DNA of 64,000 nt from Noviherbaspirillum suwonense (lineage in GTDB: Bacteria > Pseudomonadota > Gammaproteobacteria > Burkholderiales > Burkholderiaceae_D): assembly GCF_900182955.1 (NCBI RefSeq), contig NZ_FXUL01000019.1:1-64000 (forward strand). The letters are read 5' to 3'. Both the position numbers and the translations under genes were made by a program. Below are positions 16,871 through 25,901 of this stretch, piece by piece (position 1 is the stretch's first letter; the number at the start of each line of letters is the position of its first letter). Below the pieces are notes generated by a model. It had not been told where the DNA came from, did no database searches, and was given only the letters and a program-made list of their open reading frames with translations.

Positions 16871-18169
16871 ATGGTTCCGCATCTAGTCACCGCCCTGAAC
16901 GGCCCCCTGCTCGAGCTCGAAAAGAAGATCCTCGCCGCCACGCCAGCCATCGAACGCTGGTTCCGGCTGGAGTGGCAGGAGCACACGCCGCCGTTCTACT
17001 GCTCGGTCGACCTGCGCAACGCCGGCTTCAAGCTCGCGCCCGTGGACACCAACCTGTTTCCCGGCGGCTTCAACAACCTGTCGCCCGAAATGCTGCCGCT
17101 GGCGGTGCAGGCGGCGATGGCGGCGATCGAGAAATATTGTCCGGACGCCAAGAACCTGCTGATGATCCCGGAGCGGCATACCCGCAACACCTTCTACCTG
17201 CAGAATGTCGAGCGGCTGATGCAGATCTTCCGCCAGACCGGCCTCAATGTCCGGCTCGGCACGCTGGACGAGACCATCAAGGAGCCGACGCCGATCAACC
17301 TGCCGGATGGCGGCACGCTGACGCTGGAGCCGCTGGAGATCCTGGCCAACGGCCGCCGCGTCGGCCTGAAGAATTTCGACCCCTGCACGATCCTGCTGAA
17401 CAATGACCTCTCTTCCGGCCTGCCGCCTATCCTGGAAGACCTGAACGAGCAGAACGTGCTGCCGCCGCTGCACGCGGGCTGGGCGGTGCGCCGCAAGACC
17501 AACCATTTCTCGGCCTATGACGACGTGGTCAAGAAATTCGCCAAGCTGATCGACGTCGACCCGTGGATGCTCAATCCCTACTTCGCGAAGGTCGGCCCGG
17601 TCGACTTCCAGGAACGCGTCGGCGAGGATGCGCTGGCCGCCGGCGTCGACGCGGTGCTGGCGAAGATCCGCAAGAAGTACAAGGAATACGGCATCAAGGA
17701 AACGCCGTTCGTCATCGTCAAGGCCGATGCCGGCACCTACGGCATGGGCATCATGACCGTGCGCGACGCCAGCGAGGTGCGCGACCTGAACCGCAAGCAG
17801 CGCAACAAGATGGCGGTGGTGAAGGACGGGCTGGAAGTCAGCAACGTTATCGTGCAGGAAGGCGTCTACAGCTTCGAGCACATCAATGAGGCGGTGGCCG
17901 AGCCGGTGGTCTACATGATAGACCGCTACGTGGTGGGCGGCTTCTACCGCGTCCATGCCGAGCGCGGCGTCGACGAGAACCTGAATGCGCCGGGCGCGCA
18001 TTTCGTGCCGCTGGCCTTCGCGCAGCAGCATGCGCTGCCCAACCCGCATGCGAAGCCCGGCACCACCGCGCCCAACCGCTTCTACATGTATGGCGTCGTC
18101 GCCCGGCTGGCGCTGCTGGCCGCGTCGCTCGAACTCGAAAAAACCGATCCTAATCCGGAAGTGTATTAA
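16871..18169 (+). CDS. gshA: glutamate-cysteine ligase
   Basis: The protein (432 residues) belongs to the betaproteobacterial glutamate-cysteine ligase type (about 430 residues), distinct in length and sequence from E. coli GshA. Recognisable blocks include YCSVDLRNAGFKLAPVDTN, FPGGFNNLSPEMLP, VIVKADAGTYGMGIMTVRDA in an ATP-grasp-like loop, and the C-terminal MYGVVARLALLAAS. It joins glutamate and cysteine in the first step of glutathione synthesis. It is followed after 4 bases by gshB, so the pathway is one transcription unit. Confidence 0.93.
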   Translation: MVPHLVTALNGPLLELEKKILAATPAIERWFRLEWQEHTPPFYCSVDLRNAGFKLAPVDTNLFPGGFNNLSPEMLPLAVQAAMAAIEKYCPDAKNLLMIPERHTRNTFYLQNVERLMQIFRQTGLNVRLGTLDETIKEPTPINLPDGGTLTLEPLEILANGRRVGLKNFDPCTILLNNDLSSGLPPILEDLNEQNVLPPLHAGWAVRRKTNHFSAYDDVVKKFAKLIDVDPWMLNPYFAKVGPVDFQERVGEDALAAGVDAVLAKIRKKYKEYGIKETPFVIVKADAGTYGMGIMTVRDASEVRDLNRKQRNKMAVVKDGLEVSNVIVQEGVYSFEHINEAVAEPVVYMIDRYVVGGFYRVHAERGVDENLNAPGAHFVPLAFAQQHALPNPHAKPGTTAPNRFYMYGVVARLALLAASLELEKTDPNPEVY

Positions 18170-18173
18170 CAAC

Positions 18174-19121
18174 ATGAAAATAGCCTTCCTCGCCGACCCG
18201 CTCTCCACCTTCAAGACCTACAAGGACACCACCTACGCAATGATGGTCGAGGCGGCGCGGCGCGGCCACGAGCTGTATGCGTTCCGCCACCGCGACATGG
18301 CGATCGAGGCCGGGCGCGTGGTCGCCAACATCGCGCGCATCACGCTGACCGGCGACGCCGACGACTGGTACCGCGCCGAGCCGCCGGTGGCGCGCGCGCT
18401 GACCGAGTTCGACGCGGTGCTGGAGCGCACCGACCCGCCGTTCGACATGGAATACATCTACGCGACCTACCTGCTGGAAGTCGCGCAAAACCATGGCGCG
18501 CGGGTGTTCAACCGGCCCGAGGCGATCCGCAACCACAACGAGAAGCTGGCCATCGCGCAGTTCCCGCAACTGACCGCGCCGACGCTGGTGACCAGCGACA
18601 ATGCGCGGATACGCGCTTTCCACCGCGAGCACCAGGACATCATCCTGAAGCCGCTCGACGGCATGGGCGGCGCCGGCATCTTCCGCGTCCGCGAGGACGG
18701 CATGAATCTCGGCTCCATCATCGAGTCGCTCTCCGACAACGGCCGGCGGACCATCATGGTCCAGCGCTACATTCCCGAGATCGTCGACGGCGACAAGCGC
18801 GTGCTGCTGATCGGCGGCGAAGTGATGCCGTTCGGCCTGTCGCGGATACCGCAGGGCGGCGAGGTGCGCGGCAACCTGGCGGCCGGCGGCCTGGGCGTGG
18901 CGCGCGCGATCACGCCGCGCGAGCGCGAGATCGGCGAGACCGTCGCGCCCATCCTCTGGCAGCGCGGGCTGCTGCTGGTGGGGCTGGACGTGATCGGCAA
19001 TTACCTGACCGAGATCAACGTCACCAGCCCGACCTGTTTCCAGGAAATCGAGCAGCAGACCGGCTTCTCCGTCACCGCGAAGTTCATCGATGCGCTGGAA
19101 CGCGCCGCCGCCGTGGTTTAA
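18174..19121 (+). CDS. gshB: glutathione synthetase
   Basis: The 315-residue protein has the family N-terminus MKIAFLADPLSTFKTYKDTT, the ATP-grasp glycine-rich loop KPLDGMGGAGIFRV, and the C-terminal ligand block NYLTEINVTSPTCFQEIEQ. It adds glycine to gamma-glutamylcysteine. The ATG at 18174 lies 4 bases after the gshA stop, and the first codons match family N-termini; a longer upstream frame is just gshA in another frame. Confidence 0.96.
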   Translation: MKIAFLADPLSTFKTYKDTTYAMMVEAARRGHELYAFRHRDMAIEAGRVVANIARITLTGDADDWYRAEPPVARALTEFDAVLERTDPPFDMEYIYATYLLEVAQNHGARVFNRPEAIRNHNEKLAIAQFPQLTAPTLVTSDNARIRAFHREHQDIILKPLDGMGGAGIFRVREDGMNLGSIIESLSDNGRRTIMVQRYIPEIVDGDKRVLLIGGEVMPFGLSRIPQGGEVRGNLAAGGLGVARAITPREREIGETVAPILWQRGLLLVGLDVIGNYLTEINVTSPTCFQEIEQQTGFSVTAKFIDALERAAAVV

Positions 19122-19151
19122 TGCTGGCTTTCCGTCCCGAATAAACACCAT

Positions 19152-19559
19152 ATGGTTGGTATCTTGCTCCTGACCCATGCGCCGCTAGGGCAGGCTTTCA
19201 TCGATGCGGCGACCCACGTCTTTCGCGGCCGGCCCGACCGGCTCGAAGCGATCGACGTCAATGCCGACCAGGACACCGCCGAGGTCAGGCGGCTGGCCTC
19301 GGAGGCGATCCGCCGCATCGACGACGGCAGCGGCGTGCTGGTCATGACCGACGTCATGGGCGGCACGCCATCCAATTGCACGCTGCCCCTGAGCCAGCCC
19401 GGCCATGTCGAGGTGGTCGCCGGCATCAGCCTGCCGATGCTGCTGCGGGCGCTGACCTACCGTAACGACACGGTGGACGTGGTGGTCGAGATGGCGCTTG
19501 CCGGCGGCCAGAACGGCGCCGTGCGCGTCGATAACCGGGTACGCCTTTCACCCAACTGA
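19152..19559 (+). CDS. PTS EIIA component, mannose/fructose family
   Basis: The 135-residue EIIA-Man-type domain protein carries the phospho-acceptor H9 in GILLLTHAPLGQAF and the VLVMTDVMGGTPSN signature. In sugar PTSs it passes phosphate to EIIB, but no EIIB or EIIC is encoded nearby; it is followed by HPr and enzyme I. In betaproteobacteria this trio is generally seen as a regulatory PTS rather than a sugar importer. It starts 30 bases after gshB and probably shares its transcript. Confidence 0.92.
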   Translation: MVGILLLTHAPLGQAFIDAATHVFRGRPDRLEAIDVNADQDTAEVRRLASEAIRRIDDGSGVLVMTDVMGGTPSNCTLPLSQPGHVEVVAGISLPMLLRALTYRNDTVDVVVEMALAGGQNGAVRVDNRVRLSPN

Positions 19560-19580
19560 CTGATAAAAAAACGGGCCACA

Positions 19581-19850
19581 ATGATTCAGCAAGATATCGA
19601 AATCATCAACAAGCTGGGCCTGCATGCACGGGCCTCGGCAAAGCTGACGCAACTGGCGGCGAAATACAAGAGCGAAGTCTGGATGACGCGCAACAAGCGC
19701 CGCGTCAATGCCAAATCCATCATGGGCGTGATGATGCTGGCCGCCGGCAAGGGCGCGATGGTCAACCTGGAAGTCGACGGTCCCGACGAGCAGGAATGCT
19801 TCAATGCGCTGCAGCAGCTGATACAGGCCCGCTTCGGCGAAGGCGAGTAA
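19581..19850 (+). CDS. ptsH: phosphocarrier protein HPr
   Basis: At 89 residues this is a typical HPr. The phosphorylated H15 is in NKLGLHARASAKL, and S46 lies in NAKSIMGVMMLAAG at the position used for regulatory phosphorylation in species with HPr kinase. It relays phosphate from enzyme I to EIIA. It lies between the EIIA gene and ptsI. Confidence 0.96.
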   Translation: MIQQDIEIINKLGLHARASAKLTQLAAKYKSEVWMTRNKRRVNAKSIMGVMMLAAGKGAMVNLEVDGPDEQECFNALQQLIQARFGEGE

Positions 19851-19878
19851 AACCCTTCATTCAGGCACGCACAGATCG

Positions 19879-21630
19879 ATGGCATCCTTCACGCTCCATG
19901 GCATACCGGTATCGCGCGGCATCGCGATAGGGCGCGCGCACCTGCTGGCGTCGGCGGCGCTCGAGGTCAAGCATTACCTGATCAGCGAGGAGCAGGTGGA
20001 AGCCGAGGTCGAGCGGCTGCAGAACGCCATCAACAGGGTGCACCAGGAGCTGCAGGCGGTCTGGCGCGAGCTGCCGGCGGACGCGCCCGCCGAGCTGGGC
20101 GCCTTCATCGACGTGCATGCGCTGATCCTGTCCGACCCGATGATCTCCGAGATGCCGCTCGATATCATCCGCAGCCGGCACTACAACGCCGAATGGGCGC
20201 TGCTGACCCAGATCGACGAGCTGTCCGCGCAATTCGACGAGATCGAGGACACCTACCTGCGCGAGCGCAAGAACGACATCCAGCAGGTCGGCGAGCGGGT
20301 GCTGAAGGTGCTGACCGGCACCGCGTCGACGCTGGCCAACCTGGCCAGCTCGCCGGACTCGACCGCGCACATGGTGGTGGTGGCGCATGACATCTCGCCG
20401 GCCGACATGCTGCAGTTCCGCGACCGCGCATTTGCCGGCTTCATCACCGACCTCGGCGGCCAGAATTCCCATACCGCCATCGTCGCCCGCAGCCTGGACA
20501 TACCGGCGGCGGTCGGCATGTACAACGCGTCGGCGCTGATTGCGCAGGACGACTGGGTGATCATCGACGGCGACGCCGGCGTGGTGATCGTCGACCCGCC
20601 GCCGGTGGTGCTGGAGCAGTACCGCGAGCGCCAGGCCAAGCAGGTGCGCGAGCGCAAGAAGCTGAGCCGGCTGAAGAAGACGCCGGCGGTCACGCTGGAC
20701 GGCACCGAGATCGCGCTGCTGGCCAATATCGAGCTGCCGCAGGACTGCGCGGCCGCGCTGGAGGCGGGCGCCACCGGCATCGGCCTGTTCCGCTCGGAGT
20801 TCCTGTTCATGGGCCGCACCGGCTATGCGAACCGGCTGCCGTCGGAGGACGAGCAGTTCGAGTCGTACAAGACCGCGGTGACGGCAATGAAGGGCCGGCC
20901 GGTCACGATACGCACGCTCGACATCGGCGCCGACAAGCCGATGGACACCGCCGAGGAAACCGCGCAGAACCCGGCGCTGGGCCTGCGCGCGATCCGCTAC
21001 TGCCTGGCCGAGCCGCAGATGTTCATGGCGCAGCTGCGCGCCATCCTGCGGGCGTCGGCCTTCGGCCCGATCAAGCTGCTCATACCGATGCTGGCGCATG
21101 CGTTCGAGATCGACCAGACGCTGGCGATGATTGCGCAGGCCAAGGCGCAGCTGCGCGAGGCCAACCGCAAGTTCGACCCGCAGATCCAGATCGGCGCGAT
21201 GATCGAGATCCCCGCGGCGGCGCTGGCGCTGCCGCTGTTTGCGCGCCGGCTCGACTTCCTGTCCATCGGCACCAACGACCTGATCCAGTACACGCTGGCG
21301 GTCGACCGGGTCGACCATGAAGTCGCGCACCTGTACAACCCGCTGCATCCGGCCGTGCTGTTCCTGCTGTCGACCACCATCGCCGCCGGCGCCAAGGCCG
21401 GCATCCCGGTGTCGGTCTGCGGCGAGATGGCCGGCGACACCAAGCTGACCCGGCTGCTGCTGGGCATGGGACTGCGCGAATTCTCGATGCATCCGGCGCA
21501 ATTGTTGTCGGTCAAGCAGGAGATCCTGAACAGCGACCTGACCACGCTGGTGCCGAAGACCCGCAAGATATTGCGCCTGATGGAAGCCGATGCGATCAAC
21601 GAGGCGGTGGAGCAGCTGCGCACGGCCTAG
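19879..21630 (+). CDS. ptsI: PTS enzyme I (phosphoenolpyruvate-protein phosphotransferase)
   Basis: The 583-residue enzyme I has the N-terminal HPr-binding region, the phospho-His H198 in GGQNSHTAIVARS, and the PEP-binding barrel with GIGLFRSEFLFMGR, DIGADKPM, FLSIGTNDLIQYTLAVDR and SVCGEMAGD. It transfers phosphate from PEP to HPr. Start ATG 19879 gives ASFTLHGIPVSRGIAIGRA, the normal N-terminus. It is the last gene of the gshA-gshB-EIIA-ptsH-ptsI cluster, and a terminator follows before metX. Confidence 0.96.
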   Translation: MASFTLHGIPVSRGIAIGRAHLLASAALEVKHYLISEEQVEAEVERLQNAINRVHQELQAVWRELPADAPAELGAFIDVHALILSDPMISEMPLDIIRSRHYNAEWALLTQIDELSAQFDEIEDTYLRERKNDIQQVGERVLKVLTGTASTLANLASSPDSTAHMVVVAHDISPADMLQFRDRAFAGFITDLGGQNSHTAIVARSLDIPAAVGMYNASALIAQDDWVIIDGDAGVVIVDPPPVVLEQYRERQAKQVRERKKLSRLKKTPAVTLDGTEIALLANIELPQDCAAALEAGATGIGLFRSEFLFMGRTGYANRLPSEDEQFESYKTAVTAMKGRPVTIRTLDIGADKPMDTAEETAQNPALGLRAIRYCLAEPQMFMAQLRAILRASAFGPIKLLIPMLAHAFEIDQTLAMIAQAKAQLREANRKFDPQIQIGAMIEIPAAALALPLFARRLDFLSIGTNDLIQYTLAVDRVDHEVAHLYNPLHPAVLFLLSTTIAAGAKAGIPVSVCGEMAGDTKLTRLLLGMGLREFSMHPAQLLSVKQEILNSDLTTLVPKTRKILRLMEADAINEAVEQLRTA

Positions 21631-21951
21631 GACGTTGTGAAATCGGCATCGATGCCATCCGGCGCCGGGGCGGCGCATGGCGCTTCGGCCGAGCCCGCGA
21701 ATCCGCCCGTCCGCGAACCGGCCCTGCCGCCCCGTTTGACGCCGCCCGGCGACTTCGCTATTCTTCTGCGGTGCGCCGATTTGACCGGCTGCCAGCGCGA
21801 CGCGCGGCAGCTGCAGCTTGCGGGCGCAAGGGGATGCCCCGCATAAATACGGCTAAAGCGAGCTTGATAAAAGCCCCGAACCTGGCCCGACAGCATGCGC
21901 TCTCGGGCTTTTTTATTTTGGAGTCGCGCGACCGCTCGCGCGTACCGGACA
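21631..21951 (+). other. ptsI-metX intergenic region
   Basis: About 320 high-GC bases with no supported gene. A rho-independent terminator lies at its right part. A small dyad GCGCGACCGCTCGCGC is present just before metX (about 21,926-21,941). I looked for a SAM-riboswitch-like sequence ahead of metX and did not find one. Confidence 0.5.
21871..21917 (+). terminator. rho-independent terminator after ptsI
   Basis: AAGCCCCGA (from 21871) or GGCCCGA (21884-21890) can pair with TCGGGCTT (from 21903), followed by a T-rich run. It separates the PTS cluster from the metX operon. Confidence 0.75.
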
Positions 21952-23127
21952 ATGATGAAATCTCTAGGCGTCGTTTCCCCGCAGTCCATGCATTTCCCGG
22001 AGCCGCTGCCGCTGCAGAGCGGCGCATCCATCGCCGGCTACACGCTGGTCTACGAAACCTATGGCGAACTCAATGCCAGCCGCTCCAACGCGGTGCTGGT
22101 CTGCCATGCGCTCAATGCGTCGCATCACGTGGCCGGCGTCTACCTGAAGGAAGACGGCAGCAGGAGCGTCGGCTGGTGGGACAACATGGTCGGCCCCGGC
22201 AAGCCGCTCGACACCGACCGCTTCTTCGTCATCGGCGTCAACAACCTCGGCTCCTGCTTCGGCTCCACCGGGCCGATGCATGCGAACCCGGCCACCGGCA
22301 AGCCCTACGGCGCGGCCTTCCCCGTGGTCACGGTGGAAGACTGGGTCCATGCGCAGGCGCGGCTGGCCGACGCGCTGGGCATCCGGCAGTTCGCCGCGGT
22401 GATGGGCGGCTCGCTGGGCGGCATGCAGGCGCTGGCCTGGAGCCTGCTGTACCCGGACCGGCTGCGGCACTGCATGGTGATCGCGTCCACGCCCAAGCTG
22501 TCGGCGCAGAACATCGCCTTCAATGACGTCGCGCGGCAGGCGATCCTGACCGATCCCGACTTCCACGGCGGCGACTACTATGCGCACGGCGTGGTGCCGC
22601 GCAACGGGCTGAAGGTGGCGCGCATGGTCGGCCATATCACCTACCTGTCGGACGATGACATGGCCGAGAAGTTCGGCCGCGACCTGCGCGCCGGCGAATA
22701 CCAGTTCGGCTTCGGCGTCGACTTCGAGATCGAGTCCTACCTGCGCTACCAGGGCGACAAGTTCGCCGAATACTTCGACGCCAATACCTACCTGCTGATC
22801 ACCAAGGCGCTCGATTACTTCGACCCGGCCGCGGCCTATGCCGGCAACCTGACCGACGCGCTGGCCGGCACCCGCGCCCAGTTCCTGCTGGTGTCCTTCA
22901 GCACCGACTGGCGTTTCGCGCCGGCGCGCAGCCGGGAAATCGTGCAGGCGCTGGTCAACAACCGCCGCCACGTGACCTATGCCGAGATCGACGCGCCGCA
23001 CGGCCACGACGCCTTTCTGCTCGAGGATGAACGCTACATGGCCACGATAGGCGCTTACTACAACCGGGTATGGCGCGAGATCGAGGCCAGCGCCGCCGAC
23101 CTGGCCGACATCGCGGTGGCCGCATGA
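21952..23127 (+). CDS. metX: homoserine O-acyltransferase MetX
   Basis: The protein (391 residues) is an alpha/beta-hydrolase-fold acyltransferase: oxyanion/substrate region [13 protein letters not shown], nucleophile motif [16 protein letters not shown], and the C-terminal catalytic Asp and His in STDWRFAP and [10 protein letters not shown]. It makes O-acetyl- or O-succinyl-homoserine for methionine synthesis; the acyl donor cannot be told by eye. I chose the ATG at 21952 (ATGATGAAATCT; 21955 is equally possible) since family N-termini begin close to SLGVVSPQ. Its TGA overlaps the metW ATG. Confidence 0.95.
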   Translation: MMKSLGVVSPQSMHFPEPLPLQSGASIAGYTLVYETYGELNASRSNAVLVCHALNASHHVAGVYLKEDGSRSVGWWDNMVGPGKPLDTDRFFVIGVNNLGSCFGSTGPMHANPATGKPYGAAFPVVTVEDWVHAQARLADALGIRQFAAVMGGSLGGMQALAWSLLYPDRLRHCMVIASTPKLSAQNIAFNDVARQAILTDPDFHGGDYYAHGVVPRNGLKVARMVGHITYLSDDDMAEKFGRDLRAGEYQFGFGVDFEIESYLRYQGDKFAEYFDANTYLLITKALDYFDPAAAYAGNLTDALAGTRAQFLLVSFSTDWRFAPARSREIVQALVNNRRHVTYAEIDAPHGHDAFLLEDERYMATIGAYYNRVWREIEASAADLADIAVAA

Positions 23128-23738
23128 ACTTCAACGAACTCACCGCGCTGCGCGCCGACCTCGCCTTCATCGCGCACTGGGTCGCGCCCGGCTCGCAGGT
23201 GCTCGACCTCGGCTGCGGCGACGGCGTGATGCTGGACTACCTGCAAAGCGCGAAGAAATGCGCGGGCTACGGCGTCGAGATCGACGATGCCCGGATACCG
23301 GCCTGCATCGACCGCAACGTGCCCGTCATACAGCAGGACCTCGAAGCGGGCCTCGCCATCTTCGCCGACAACGCGTTCGACACCGTGCTGTGCCTGTCGG
23401 CGCTGCAGATGATGAAGAATGTCGAGGGCGTGCTGCGCGACATCGCGCGGGTCGGCGCCGACGCCATCGTGTCCTTTCCCAACTTCGCCTACTGGCCGCA
23501 CCGGCTGGCGCTGCTGCGCGGGCGCATGCCGGTGTCGCGCAGCCTGCCGTACGCGTGGTACGACACGCCCAACCTGCGCTGCGCCACCATCAACGACTTC
23601 CAGGACCTGGCCGAGGAAGTAGGGCTGGAAGTGCTGGAATTCGTCGCGCTCGACGAAGCCGGCAAGCCGGTGACCTTCCTGCCGAACTGGCGCGGCAGCC
23701 TGGCCGTGTTCCGGCTGCGCAAGCGGGTCGGCGCATGA
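23124..23738 (+). CDS. metW: methionine biosynthesis protein MetW
   Basis: This 204-residue class I methyltransferase-fold protein has the SAM-binding motif [15 protein letters not shown] and the MetW-typical [20 protein letters not shown] and [12 protein letters not shown] blocks. MetW is known to form a functional pair with MetX in several proteobacteria, raising its activity. The gene overlaps metX by 4 bases (ATGA) and itself overlaps the next gene the same way, so the three are translationally coupled. Confidence 0.95.
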   Translation: MNFNELTALRADLAFIAHWVAPGSQVLDLGCGDGVMLDYLQSAKKCAGYGVEIDDARIPACIDRNVPVIQQDLEAGLAIFADNAFDTVLCLSALQMMKNVEGVLRDIARVGADAIVSFPNFAYWPHRLALLRGRMPVSRSLPYAWYDTPNLRCATINDFQDLAEEVGLEVLEFVALDEAGKPVTFLPNWRGSLAVFRLRKRVGA

Positions 23739-24985
23739 AACAGGACCTGCCGCCGCAAGCGCCGACCTGGCACAGCTACCTGAACCGGCGCATGCTGATC
23801 TGCGTCTTCCTGGGCTTCAGTTCCGGGCTGCCGCTGTTCATCCTGCTGTCGCTGATGCAGGCCTGGCTCGCCAAGTCCGGCCTGAACGTCAAGGCGCTGG
23901 GCCTGTTCGCGCTGGTGATGTTTCCGTACACCTGGAAATTCCTCTGGTCGCCGCTGATGGACCGATACAGTTTCGGCTCGCTCGGGCGGCGCCGCGGCTG
24001 GATGGCGCTGACGCAGGGACTGCTGTTCGTCGGCATCGGCGCGATGGGCATGCTGGACCCGCTGACGCAGGTGCCGCTGATCGCCGCCGCCGCCAGCGCA
24101 ATCGCTTTCCTGTCGGCCAGCCAGGACATCGTGATCGACGCCTACCGCCGTGAAATCCTGCCCGACAACGAGCAGGGCCTGGGCGGCGCGATCCATGTCA
24201 ACGCGTACAAGGTGGCCGGCATGGTGCCCGGCGCGCTGTCGCTGATCCTGGCCGACCTGATGGCCTGGCAGCCGGTGTTCTGGATCACCGCCGCCTTCAT
24301 GCTGCCGGGGCTGGTCTGCACCTTCCTGATCGCCGAGCCGCGCGTCTACGGCACCCCGCCCAGGAATATGCGCGACGCCGTGGTGCTGCCGTTCAAGGAG
24401 TTCATCGCCCGCGGCGGCTGGAGCAATGCGCTGGCCATCCTCGGCTTCATCTTCCTCTACAAGCTGGGCGACAGCATGGCCACCGCGCTGGCGACCAAGT
24501 TCTATATCGACCTCGGCTTCTCGATGACGCAGATCGGCGCGGTCGCCAAGACCACCGGTTTCTGGGCCAGCATCGCCGGCGGGCTGATCGGCGGCGTCTG
24601 GATGGTGCGCCTCGGCATCAACCGCGCGCTGTGGATCTTCGGCGTCGTGCAGGCGGTCGCCATCCTCGGCTTCGCCTGGCTGGCGCATGCCGGCGCCGAC
24701 ATCGTGCTGCTGGCGCTGGTGATCGGCTTCGAGGCCTTCGGCGTGGGCCTGGGCACCGCGGCCTTCGTGTCGTATATCGCCACGACCACCGACCCGCGCT
24801 ACACCGCCACCCAGTACGCGCTGTTCACCAGCCTGGCCGCAGTGCCGCGCACCTTTGTCAATTCCGGTGTCGGGTTCATCGTGGCCGAGACAGGATGGTT
24901 CCTGTTCTTTATCCTGTGCTTTGTGCTGGCGCTGCCCGGCATGCTGATGCTCCCGAAAATCGCCCCCTGGAATGGTGACCGATGA
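23735..24985 (+). CDS. ampG: AmpG-like muropeptide MFS permease
   Basis: The 416-residue protein has about 12 TM helices of the MFS type with AmpG-family motifs: FLGFSSGLPLFILLSLMQAW near the start, DRYSFGSLGRRRGWM between helices 2 and 3, and SASQDIVIDAYRREIL. AmpG imports anhydro-muropeptides for cell-wall recycling and influences AmpC induction. ATG 23735 overlaps the metW stop (ATGA) and its own stop overlaps the next start. Confidence 0.88.
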   Translation: MKQDLPPQAPTWHSYLNRRMLICVFLGFSSGLPLFILLSLMQAWLAKSGLNVKALGLFALVMFPYTWKFLWSPLMDRYSFGSLGRRRGWMALTQGLLFVGIGAMGMLDPLTQVPLIAAAASAIAFLSASQDIVIDAYRREILPDNEQGLGGAIHVNAYKVAGMVPGALSLILADLMAWQPVFWITAAFMLPGLVCTFLIAEPRVYGTPPRNMRDAVVLPFKEFIARGGWSNALAILGFIFLYKLGDSMATALATKFYIDLGFSMTQIGAVAKTTGFWASIAGGLIGGVWMVRLGINRALWIFGVVQAVAILGFAWLAHAGADIVLLALVIGFEAFGVGLGTAAFVSYIATTTDPRYTATQYALFTSLAAVPRTFVNSGVGFIVAETGWFLFFILCFVLALPGMLMLPKIAPWNGDR

Positions 24986-25851
24986 AAAAACTTGCCCGCA
25001 CATCCACGCTTCTCCTCTGCCTGGCCCTGCCGGCGCTTCCCGCAATGGCCCAGGAGGCCGGCGTCAGCGTCGACCGCATGTCGCGGCTGCGCGGCCTGGT
25101 GCCTGAAAAGCAGCTGGAGGAACAGGCCACGATGCAGTACGAGGAACTGAAGCAGCAGGCCCGGCAGAAAGGCGTGCTGGCGGCCGACACCGACCCGCAG
25201 CTGCAGCGGGTGCGCGCGATTTCGCGCAGGATCATCGCCAACGCCACGCGCTGGAATCCCGGCGCGTCCGACTGGCAATGGGAAATCAACCTGATCCGGG
25301 CCGACAGCGTCAACGCATTCTGCATGCCGGGCGGCAAGATCGCCTTTTTCAGCGGCCTGGTCGACAAGCTGAAACTGACCGACGATGAAATCGCCATCGT
25401 CGCCGGCCACGAGATCGCGCATGCGCTGCGCGAGCATGGCCGCGAGCGGGTCGCGAAAGGCAACCTGCTGCAGCTGGGCGCGAACCTCGGTTCCGCGATC
25501 TTCGGTTTGGGCCAGACCGGCCAGATGGTGGTCGGGCAGGGTGCGCAGCTGGCGCTTCTGCGCTTCTCGCGCGAGGACGAGACCGAGGCCGACACCGTGG
25601 GCCTGGACCTGGTCGCCCGCGCCGGCTACGACCCGCGCGCGGGCGTGGCGCTCTGGCGCAAGATGGCGATGCTGGAAAAGAGCGCGCCGCCGCAATGGCT
25701 GTCGAGCCATCCGTCGGGCAGCAACCGGATCGCGCAGATCCAGAAGACGCTGCCGCAGGTGATGCCGGTCTATGCGAAGGCGGTCAATGCCCAGTCCGGC
25801 GCGCTGCCGCCCTACCGCAGCAACGTGCAGGGCGTGGCGCCGGTGCAGTAG
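24982..25851 (+). CDS. periplasmic M48-family metallopeptidase
   Basis: The 289-residue protein carries a signal peptide (about 1-23, ending PAMA-QE). The zinc site is H143-E144-x-x-H147 in IVAGHEIAHALREHGRER, with the third ligand in REDETEADTVGLDLVARAGYD. Family members of this size (LoiP/BepA-like without TPR repeats) act in outer-membrane protein quality control. It overlaps ampG by 4 bases, completing the metX-metW-ampG-peptidase unit. Confidence 0.9.
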   Translation: MKKLARTSTLLLCLALPALPAMAQEAGVSVDRMSRLRGLVPEKQLEEQATMQYEELKQQARQKGVLAADTDPQLQRVRAISRRIIANATRWNPGASDWQWEINLIRADSVNAFCMPGGKIAFFSGLVDKLKLTDDEIAIVAGHEIAHALREHGRERVAKGNLLQLGANLGSAIFGLGQTGQMVVGQGAQLALLRFSREDETEADTVGLDLVARAGYDPRAGVALWRKMAMLEKSAPPQWLSSHPSGSNRIAQIQKTLPQVMPVYAKAVNAQSGALPPYRSNVQGVAPVQ

Positions 25852-25901
25852 CCGCGCATGCGGCGCCCCGGGACGCATGGCGGCAGGCCGGATCCGGCCC
25901 G

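Noticed and set aside
21631-21951. A SAM riboswitch ahead of metX
   Set aside because: No stretch resembling known SAM-sensing RNA consensus could be found; only a terminator and a small dyad are visible.
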